Assembly: GCA_003153655.1 (NCBI GenBank)
Contig: PMAK01000290.1
Coordinates: 5,561 to 11,880 of the forward strand
Source: Phycisphaerales bacterium
GTDB taxonomy: Bacteria > Planctomycetota > Phycisphaerae > Tepidisphaerales > Tepidisphaeraceae
Length of the DNA stretch: 6,320 nucleotides
Direction of reading: 5' to 3'
Made by a program: the position numbers and the translations under genes. Below, one piece after another: positions 1 through 5,923 of this stretch (position 1 is its first letter; each line of letters starts with the position of its first letter). The notes beneath the pieces were generated by a model. It saw only the letters and a list, made by a program, of their open reading frames with translations. It was not told the origin of the DNA and searched no databases.

Positions 1-1763
1 ACTGGTTCTGGTGGGGCGGCCGCCGCGGCGACCATGGCACCAAAGTCATCTACCGCCAAATCTGGGATCGTTTCGTCAACCACCACAAGCTGACCAACCT
101 GATCTGGATCTGGAACGTTGATCAACCCACCAAACCCGATCGTCAATTCGTCGACTATTTCCCCGGCCAACAATACGTCGATGTTCTCACCCTCGACGAC
201 TACAGCAGATTCCAGCAATCGTACTACGACGACCTCAACGCCCTCTCGGATGGAAAGGTAATGGCCATCGCGGAGACGGCCAATCCGCCCGCGATCTCTG
301 TCTACGCCGATCAACCCAAGTGGACGTACTACATGCTCTGGGCGGGTGTCGCCGGCTCAAACTGGCATCCTCGCCCGCGTCCCGATGCCGCCCCACACAC
401 GCCGCTCGCTGAGATGGTTAAGAACCCGAGGATGTTCAGCCTGGAGGATCAGTCGTATTGGGATGCCATCGCTCCCGTACGCATCGCCTCGGGCTTGCCC
501 CCAACGACCATGCCCTCGACACGGGCGCAGAAAATCAAAATCACCCCGAACAAAGCAAGCTGCATCTACGACATCAACGAACCGATCATCTGGAAAGTAG
601 AAGCAATCGGCGACAACCCCGCCTCCGTCAAACAGGTCAACTACAACCTGAAAAAGTGCGGCCTGACGATAATCAAACAAGGCACCCTCGATCTCTCCTC
701 CGGCCCCGCGACTCTCGAAACCTCCCTGGATGAACCCGGCACCATCCTCGCCGAGATCACCACCACGATTAACGACAAACCCGTCCGCGTCCTCGCCGGC
801 GCAGCCATCGCTCCATACAAGGTCCAACCCGCCTCAACGCGTCCCGACGATTTCGACGCCTTCTGGTCAGACAAGATCAAGGAACTCGAAGCCATCCCCC
901 CTAACGCACAATTACAAAAGGTCGACGTCCACACCCCGAACGTCGATTACTCCAAAATCGAAATGGACAACATCCACGGCACCCACATCTACGGCCAACT
1001 CGCCAAACCAAGCGATACCTCTAAAAAATATCCCGCCCTCCTCATCCCCCAATGGGCCGGCGTCTATGGTCTCCCCCAATCCCGCGTCGTCGATCGCGCC
1101 AGGAACGGTTGGATCGCCCTCAACATCATGCCGCATGATCTCCCCTTCGATCAGCCCGATTCCTATTACAGAAAGCTGTTCCGAACCACATACCGAAACT
1201 ACTGGACCTTCGGAGCCGACAACCGCGACACCACAACATTCCTCCGCATGTATCTCTCTTGTTACCGCGCCATGGACTATCTAACCCAAATGCCCGAATG
1301 GGACGGCAAAAACCTCGTCGTCATGGGCACCAGCCAGGGCGGCCAGCAAGCCATCATGATCGCCGGCCTATATCCCAGGGTCACCGCCATACTCGCCATG
1401 GTCCCCTCAAGCTGCGACGTAACCGGCCCCACAATCGGCCGCGCCATCGGCTACCCCAACTGGTATGACCAGGCCAAGGAAAAACACAACGACGCAATCC
1501 TACAAACCGCCCGCTACTTCGACCCAATCAACTTCGCGTCAAGAATAAAATGCCCATCCCTCATATCCCCCGGCCTGCGCGACGAAACCTCCCCACCCAC
1601 AGGCGTATTCGCCGCCTTCAATCAAATCCAGGCCCCAAAAGAACTCCTGATCCTCATCAACTCCAACCACTCCGGCGACAACAACGCCCAAGCCCCATAC
1701 AACAACCGCGCCGAAGTCTGGCTAAAGGCCATCGCCCAAGGCAAACCTGTGCCGCCAAACTAG
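1..1763 (+). CDS. GH26 mannanase-type / CE7-like acetyl esterase fusion protein, 5' partial
   Basis: The reading frame is open from the left edge (first full codon at position 3), so the ATG at 261 is internal and the gene starts outside the window; 586 residues are visible. Residues 1-170 match the C-terminal half of glycoside hydrolase family 26. They begin in the WFWWGG motif that directly follows the acid/base Glu in this family, continue through NLIWIWN and YVDVLTLDDY, and reach the likely nucleophile Glu in MAIAET (codon 273-275). Residues about 175-275 look like the beta-sandwich domain that often precedes esterases of this type. From DFDAFW onward (about 281-586) the sequence is an alpha/beta hydrolase related to CE7 (AXE1) acetyl esterases: nucleophile Ser in GTSQGG (1332-1334), Asp in GLRDETSPP (1581-1583), His in NSNHSG (1668-1670), and a family-like stretch RYFDPINFA. 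Inferred role: cleaving the backbone and removing acetyl groups from acetylated mannan or a similar hemicellulose, probably outside the cytoplasm. The signal peptide would lie upstream. Domain calls are firm; exact substrate is not. Confidence 0.88.
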   Translation, partial: WFWWGGRRGDHGTKVIYRQIWDRFVNHHKLTNLIWIWNVDQPTKPDRQFVDYFPGQQYVDVLTLDDYSRFQQSYYDDLNALSDGKVMAIAETANPPAISVYADQPKWTYYMLWAGVAGSNWHPRPRPDAAPHTPLAEMVKNPRMFSLEDQSYWDAIAPVRIASGLPPTTMPSTRAQKIKITPNKASCIYDINEPIIWKVEAIGDNPASVKQVNYNLKKCGLTIIKQGTLDLSSGPATLETSLDEPGTILAEITTTINDKPVRVLAGAAIAPYKVQPASTRPDDFDAFWSDKIKELEAIPPNAQLQKVDVHTPNVDYSKIEMDNIHGTHIYGQLAKPSDTSKKYPALLIPQWAGVYGLPQSRVVDRARNGWIALNIMPHDLPFDQPDSYYRKLFRTTYRNYWTFGADNRDTTTFLRMYLSCYRAMDYLTQMPEWDGKNLVVMGTSQGGQQAIMIAGLYPRVTAILAMVPSSCDVTGPTIGRAIGYPNWYDQAKEKHNDAILQTARYFDPINFASRIKCPSLISPGLRDETSPPTGVFAAFNQIQAPKELLILINSNHSGDNNAQAPYNNRAEVWLKAIAQGKPVPPN

Positions 1764-1769
1764 GAAGAA

Positions 1770-1855
1770 ATTGCCGATTGCCGATTGCCAAATGCCGAAT
1801 CACATTTAAATGCTTCGTCTTTCATTCGGCATTTGGCAATCGGCAATCGGCATTT
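1770..1855. repeat. Perfect 29-bp inverted repeat made of 7-bp units (large intergenic hairpin)
   Basis: The left arm 1772-1800 is the exact reverse complement of the right arm 1824-1852, separated by a 23-nt spacer. The left arm is a run of four near-identical heptads (ATTGCCG, ATTGCCG, ATTGCCA, AATGCCG); the right arm repeats this in complement. The spacer itself holds the 10-bp palindrome CATTTAAATG (1803-1812). The left arm begins 9 bases after the stop codon of the esterase gene, and the element ends before the purA promoter. It could act as a transcription terminator or 3' end protector, although no T-run follows, or it could be a dispersed REP-like intergenic repeat. The structure is seen directly; its role is inferred. 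Confidence 0.9.
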
Positions 1856-1862
1856 CCCACGC

Positions 1863-1891
1863 TTGACACCCCAACCCCCACCCCATACTTT
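1863..1891 (+). promoter_or_regulatory. Predicted sigma70-type promoter of purA
   Basis: A perfect TTGACA box (1863-1868) is followed after 17 bases by TACTTT (1886-1891), which keeps the three most conserved positions of the -10 consensus. Transcription would start near 1898, giving a leader of about 40 nt before the purA GTG. The box lies just downstream of the large hairpin, so purA probably has its own promoter and is not read through from the esterase gene. Confidence 0.65.
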
Positions 1892-1922
1892 CCATCGTCT
1901 ACATTCGTTCGCCGCAACCACT

Positions 1923-1929
1923 GGAAAGG
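1923..1929 (+). promoter_or_regulatory. Ribosome binding site deciding the GTG start of purA
   Basis: GGAAAGG ends 9 bases before the GTG at 1939. It is the clearest Shine-Dalgarno-like site in the window and supports GTG as the start. The next two plus-strand genes lack a comparable site. Confidence 0.7.
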
Positions 1930-1938
1930 CCACCCGCT

Positions 1939-3234
1939 GTGATTCCGCTCCAAGAGGAAAATACGTGCGTCATCGGACTCCAATGGGGTGACGAAGGCAA
2001 AGGTAAAATCGTCGACTTTATCGCCGAACGCGCCGACGTCGTAGTCCGCTACTGCGGCGGCGCAAACGCCGGCCACACCGTCCGCATCGGCGGCGAAAAA
2101 TACTCCACCCATCTCCTCCCCGTCGGCGTCCTACGCCCCGGAAAAATGAACATCATCGGCAACGGCGTCGTCCTCGACCCCGCCGTCCTCTTCCGCGAAA
2201 TCGACGCCCTCGCCGCCCGTGGCGTCGCCGTCACCCCCGCCAATCTCCGCATCAGTTACAAAACCCATCTCGTCATGCCGCACCACATGCAGGAAGACGC
2301 CTCCCGAGAGCAAAGCTCCGAAGGCGCCGCCATCGGCACCACCCGTCGCGGCATCGGCCCAAGCTACGCCGACAAGATGCACCGCGCCACCGCCTTCCGC
2401 GTCGCCGATCTCGTCGATGAAACAAAACTCAAGCACCGCATCGGCCAGGTCGTCGGCGAGAAAAATAAAGTCCTCCGCGCCCTCTACGATCTCCCGCCGA
2501 TGGACTGGAAACAAGTCTTCGAACTCTATCGCGATTTCGGCCGCCGCATCGCCCCCTTTGTCGATGACACCACATTCCTCCTCCTCCAATACGCCGGCGA
2601 AGGCAAACGAATGGTCTTCGAAGGCGCTCACGCTGTCCTGCTCGATGTCGATCACGGAACCTACCCCTACGTCACCAGCAGCAACTGCTCCGGCCTCGGC
2701 GTCTACACCGGCGCCGGCGTCCCCCCGCAAATGGTCCAAAATTTCCTCGGCGTCATCAAAGCCTACAACACGCGCGTAGGCGGCGGACCCTTCCCCACCG
2801 AACAAGACAACGACATCGGCAACTACATCCGCGAACGCGGCCACGAATATGGAACCACCACCGGACGCCCTCGCCGCTGCGGCTGGTTCGACGCCGTTGC
2901 CGCCAGATACTCCGTCGATCTCTGCGGCGTAAACTCCCTCGCAATCACCCTCCTCGATGTCCTCTCAGGCCTCGATCACCTCAACATCTGCACCGCCTAC
3001 AAATACCGCGGCTCCCGTCTCCCCTATTTCCGTGCCGACATGGATGTCCTCGCAGAAGTCGAACCCATCTTCGAAACCCTCCCAGGCTGGCGCGGCAACA
3101 TCAGTGGCTGCCGAAACTTCGCCGAACTTCCCCCCGAAGCGCAGCAGTACGTAAAAAGAATCGAACAATTGTTGGGCGCTCCAATCAACATGATCAGCGT
3201 GGGTCCTGAACGCGCCGCCATCTTGATGCGATAA
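1939..3234 (+). CDS. purA: Adenylosuccinate synthetase
   Basis: This cytoplasmic enzyme makes adenylosuccinate from IMP and aspartate with GTP hydrolysis, the first committed step from IMP to AMP. At 431 residues it is full length for the family. The GTG start is supported by GGAAAGG upstream and by the P-loop-like motif GLQWGDEGKGK at residues 13-23. Visible key residues (E. coli counterpart): catalytic Asp18 (D13) and His46 (H41) in NAGHT, Asn43 (N38), IGTTRRGIGP at 132-141, Arg149 (R143), VGGGPFPTE at 280-288, and TTTGRPRR at 306-313 with Arg310 (R303) and Arg312 (R305). The C-terminal SVGPER also fits. Two normally conserved positions differ: His231 where Gln224 is expected (GAHA for GAQG/A), and Leu338 where Lys331 of the guanine-recognition TKxD motif is expected (TLLD). 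Identification is secure; whether these changes alter kinetics is unknown. It appears to be transcribed alone from the promoter at 1863-1891. Confidence 0.97.
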   Translation: MIPLQEENTCVIGLQWGDEGKGKIVDFIAERADVVVRYCGGANAGHTVRIGGEKYSTHLLPVGVLRPGKMNIIGNGVVLDPAVLFREIDALAARGVAVTPANLRISYKTHLVMPHHMQEDASREQSSEGAAIGTTRRGIGPSYADKMHRATAFRVADLVDETKLKHRIGQVVGEKNKVLRALYDLPPMDWKQVFELYRDFGRRIAPFVDDTTFLLLQYAGEGKRMVFEGAHAVLLDVDHGTYPYVTSSNCSGLGVYTGAGVPPQMVQNFLGVIKAYNTRVGGGPFPTEQDNDIGNYIRERGHEYGTTTGRPRRCGWFDAVAARYSVDLCGVNSLAITLLDVLSGLDHLNICTAYKYRGSRLPYFRADMDVLAEVEPIFETLPGWRGNISGCRNFAELPPEAQQYVKRIEQLLGAPINMISVGPERAAILMR

Positions 3235-3270
3235 ACTGGGCACAATCCATATCCCGAAACCGAAACGCGG

Positions 3271-3292
3271 CTTGCCGACTTCAGTCGGCAAG
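3271..3292 (+). terminator. Stem-loop 37 bases after purA, possible terminator
   Basis: CTTGCCGAC and GTCGGCAAG are exact reverse complements around a TTCA tetraloop, giving a stable GC-rich 9-bp stem. What follows is TCTTCCCC, only weakly T-rich, so it is not a textbook intrinsic terminator. The position between purA and the next unit fits termination. A REP-like repeat is an alternative. Confidence 0.55.
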
Positions 3293-3378
3293 TCTTCCCC
3301 GAACATCAAACCCGACCATTAAACTTTTAATTTCCCTCTCCATTTCCGAGTTTTTATCTCGCAAAATCCCCAAGTCCG

Positions 3379-3435
3379 GCGATACTAACCGCATCGCTGA
3401 GACGGAATCGCCGCATGTCCGCGAAATGCGATTCC
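3379..3435 (+). promoter_or_regulatory. Cluster of complementary arms upstream of the 3440 gene
   Basis: GCGAT occurs at 3379 and 3428, and its complement ATCGC at 3393 and 3407. The outer pair extends to an 8-bp inverted repeat, GGAATCGC (3404-3411) with GCGATTCC (3428-3435), ending 4 bases before the ATG at 3440. A further CGCAT/ATGCG pair (3412-3416, 3426-3430) competes with it. This could be a regulator site or an RNA leader with alternative folds that hides the translation start. No -35/-10 pair stood out in 3293-3378, which is AT-rich in part. Function is inferred; the arms are seen directly. Confidence 0.35.
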
Positions 3436-3439
3436 AAAG

Positions 3440-4117
3440 ATGGGTGTGCTGTCCGCACGGATGCGACAAATGTCTCTGCAACCGGTTCTGCGCAAAAGGC
3501 TTGAACAAGTGCTTAGTACCGTGGAAGACCATGGTTCGCTGGGCCCTAGATTGAAAGGCGATGCCGCGCGCCTTTGGGGACGCATCAACAAATTTATCCC
3601 CATGAATCTAATCAACCCCCAGGTTGACCGCGACGCACTTGAGCTCGCCTGCTACGCCCTGCAACTCCCCGCCCGCCAGGGCCGCGGCATCGTCGTCGGC
3701 CGCCTCGCCCGCACCAACCTCCGCGACCGCTGCGAACAATCCGCCGAACTGCTCGTCAGCCTCATGGGAACGGAAATCGAAGAATCTCTCCTCGACCGCA
3801 CAACAAGACTATTGCATGAAATCCCCCACCGCAGCCCCGTCATCGACGAAGCCAAGCTGATGGCCGACGCCCTCAACCTCGACGACTTCGGCCTCATCGG
3901 CCTCATCATCCAGGCCGTCCAACTGGGCCTCCAGGGCGAAGGGGTAGGCGATCTCGCGGTCGCTTCCGAAAAACGCGAAGAGTACGGCTACTGGGAAGCC
4001 CGAATCAAAGATGGCTTCAACTTCGAGCCCATCCGGGCCATCGCCCTCAAACGCCTCGCCACCTCACGCAAAGTCGCCAAAATGCTGGCCGAAGAACTCA
4101 AGGAAGATCAAATCTAA
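3440..4117 (+). CDS. Conserved-looking protein of unknown function, faint HD-domain resemblance
   Basis: A soluble protein of up to 225 residues with no signal peptide or membrane helix. I do not recognise a named family with certainty. Residues 134-155 (VIDEAKLMADALNLDDFGLIGL) resemble the second half of HD-type phosphohydrolase domains, where a DAD-x-LD-x-x-G pattern follows the HD pair. The preceding region (92-130, mostly helical) does not show a clear HD pair, though HEIPHR occurs at 126-131. The C-terminal part is distinctive: EEYGYWEARIKDGFNFEP (180-197) followed by an amphipathic helix ending in AEELKEDQ. The start is uncertain: ATG at 3440 gives 225 residues, while ATG 3461 (Met8) or 3470 (Met11, MSLQPVL) are alternatives, and none has a strong ribosome binding site. 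The first 55 codons or so use more G and T than the rest. The membrane-protein gene follows after 29 nt, so cotranscription is likely. Confidence 0.75.
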   Translation: MGVLSARMRQMSLQPVLRKRLEQVLSTVEDHGSLGPRLKGDAARLWGRINKFIPMNLINPQVDRDALELACYALQLPARQGRGIVVGRLARTNLRDRCEQSAELLVSLMGTEIEESLLDRTTRLLHEIPHRSPVIDEAKLMADALNLDDFGLIGLIIQAVQLGLQGEGVGDLAVASEKREEYGYWEARIKDGFNFEPIRAIALKRLATSRKVAKMLAEELKEDQI

Positions 4118-4146
4118 AGATTCGCAACAAAGTTCTTCCCGCAACA

Positions 4147-5781
4147 ATGCTCGAAACCAATATTCAATCCAACTCCCAAAGCATCTTCCCCAAACTATTC
4201 ACTTCACTCCTATTCCTGGCGTTCCTCGTCGGCGGCTCTTTTCTCGAATACAAAATCGCCAACGACTTCTCCGCAACCCTGGCCACCCATTTCTGGACCG
4301 CAACCGACTGCATGATCGAAACCACCGCCATAGACGAAAAACCACCCTACAAATTCAACGTCACCTATTCCTACACCTTTAACGGCCAAAACTATTCCAG
4401 CGACGTCCTGTCCAACAACTACAACGGCTCAGCAGACTACTACGACGTTCAAACCCTCTTCGACCACTACACCCCAGGCTCCGCCGCCACCTGCCGAGTT
4501 GATCCGCGCGTCCCCAGCCGCGCCATCCTCCGAACACGAAGCCTATGGACCGGACTGGTAATCCTTTTCCCCCTGATCTTCATCCTGATCGGCGGCGGAT
4601 TGGTCTACCTCACCTGGCGTCCCGCGCCCCCTCAAACGCAACCTCGCCCTCCAGTCAATCTCAAACATCCGATGCTGGCCGCCGGGATATTCTGCGCCCT
4701 CTTCTTCACCATCGGCGTCGCCATCCAGGCCTTCTTCATCCCAACAGTCCTGCGCGGCCGCGCCGCGCAATCCTGGCCGGCCGAGCCCTGTGTCATCTCC
4801 CACGCCCGAGTCGCAACCCACACCTCCAGCGGCAGCCACGGCTCCCATACCACCTACAGCGTCGAAGTCCTCTATCACTATCACCACGACGGCAAGCGAT
4901 ATGGCTCGAGCCGCTATGCAATCTCCAATTCCTCATCCGGCGACTACAACTCCGCGAGTCAGCAGGCCGACAACCTCAGGCGGCAACGCAATACAGAATG
5001 CTACGTCAACCCGCTTGATCCCGCCGATGCGGTCCTCTCCCGTGATTACGCCACAAGCGCAGCGGTGATGGCAGTCACCTCCGCCATTTTCATGCTATTC
5101 GGCGCAGGTGGAATGATCTTCACCCACCGTCAGGCGAAAAATGACCATCTCGCAAAACTCGAAGAGCATCTCGCCGGCAACGCCCGCACGGCCAAAGTAT
5201 TAAAACCCGCAACATCCATCCGCCTCAAATTCATCATCGGCCTCATACCCACCCTCATCTGGAACGGCTTCGTAACCCTCCTCGCCTGCATCATCTATTC
5301 GCGCCGCGGAGCACAGCAAACACAGATCATCATCCTCTTCCTCATCGTCTTCGGAGCCGTCGGATTATTCCTCGTCGGCACAACACTCCGCAACGCTCGC
5401 CAGTTGTTTTATCCCACCCCCCATTTAACCCTGGCGACGCACCCACTCCGCCTGGGCGAAGCATCCGAAATCCGCTGGGATTGGCTCGGCCCGAATAATC
5501 GCATCACCAGACTAAAACTCGCCGTCACGGTCTATACCCTCCCCAACAACCAGATCGGCTACGGCAACCTCCGAACCCAACCCCCACTCTGGCAACAAGA
5601 AATTCTAGACATCACCCACCCAACGGACATCCAGTCCGGCCGCCACACCTTCATCATCCCACCCGACGCCATGCCATCGCCCGAGAACAATTCCAGAATC
5701 GTCTGGACAATTCTGCTGGACGCAGATCTCTCCCAACCCGCCCAACTAAAACAAGAATTCCCAATCAACATCACCGCCTAA
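4147..5781 (+). CDS. Membrane protein with two DUF3592 modules and a C-terminal beta-sandwich domain
   Basis: A 544-residue protein of unknown biochemical role. Predicted membrane helices lie at about 15-34, 133-156, 174-198, 302-326, 359-384 and 391-411. The segments 50-130 and 208-300 are two copies of a DUF3592-like module: each starts with a W-x(4)-C pattern, has a Y-rich strand region (VTYSYTFNGQNY; VLYHYHHDGKRY) and ends in C-x-V-D/N-P (TCRVDP; ECYVNP). Arg/Lys-rich loops at 158-174 and 327-360 suggest that both modules face outside the cytoplasm. Residues 420-544 form a predicted beta-rich domain ending like an arrestin-type fold (RIVWTILLDADLSQPA). The ATG at 4147 is the first usable start in a frame that stays open further upstream, and no Shine-Dalgarno site precedes it. 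It is probably translated from the same mRNA as the 3440 gene. Some proteins of this architecture are common in planctomycetes, from general knowledge. The function is not established. Confidence 0.85.
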   Translation: MLETNIQSNSQSIFPKLFTSLLFLAFLVGGSFLEYKIANDFSATLATHFWTATDCMIETTAIDEKPPYKFNVTYSYTFNGQNYSSDVLSNNYNGSADYYDVQTLFDHYTPGSAATCRVDPRVPSRAILRTRSLWTGLVILFPLIFILIGGGLVYLTWRPAPPQTQPRPPVNLKHPMLAAGIFCALFFTIGVAIQAFFIPTVLRGRAAQSWPAEPCVISHARVATHTSSGSHGSHTTYSVEVLYHYHHDGKRYGSSRYAISNSSSGDYNSASQQADNLRRQRNTECYVNPLDPADAVLSRDYATSAAVMAVTSAIFMLFGAGGMIFTHRQAKNDHLAKLEEHLAGNARTAKVLKPATSIRLKFIIGLIPTLIWNGFVTLLACIIYSRRGAQQTQIIILFLIVFGAVGLFLVGTTLRNARQLFYPTPHLTLATHPLRLGEASEIRWDWLGPNNRITRLKLAVTVYTLPNNQIGYGNLRTQPPLWQQEILDITHPTDIQSGRHTFIIPPDAMPSPENNSRIVWTILLDADLSQPAQLKQEFPINITA

Positions 5782-5923
5782 AATAAGCAAAAGGCTCGCA
5801 AGAACAGTCTCAGGCCAGCCAACACCGCCAACAACGCCAGCGCATGTCATATACGAGCCCACCCCCGCAATCGAAGCGAAAACCGAAACCGAAAATAATC
5901 TTCTTTCAAGAATCCAATAATCA

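Noticed and set aside
261..263. ATG as the start of the esterase gene
   Set aside because: The frame is open upstream to the window edge and encodes GH26 sequence; the ATG falls two codons into the conserved strand carrying the nucleophile Glu.
730..1284. 184-codon open frame on the plus strand inside the esterase gene
   Set aside because: The product is a Ser/Pro/Thr-rich shadow in another frame of a clearly identified domain, with no family resemblance.
2131..2844. 237-codon open frame on the minus strand opposite purA
   Set aside because: It lies wholly inside purA, its product is a low-complexity Ala/Asp/Glu/Val/Gly-rich sequence, and it is explained by the strong C-ending codon bias of purA.
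3440..5781. Reading the HD-like and DUF3592 genes as a new defence or signalling system
   Set aside because: There is no effector, nuclease, protease or nucleotide-cyclase signature and no mobile context; close spacing alone does not support such a claim.
3254..5894. Shared 12-mer CCGAAACCGAAA at 3254-3265 and 5883-5894
   Set aside because: It is a simple two-unit repeat in two intergenic stretches, too short to call a repeat family without a genome-wide count.
5782..5923. Possible bidirectional terminator between the convergent genes
   Set aside because: Only weak pairings were found (TTCTT/AAGAA with a 2-nt loop; GGCTCG/CGAGCC 55 bases apart). None has a stable stem with a T-run.
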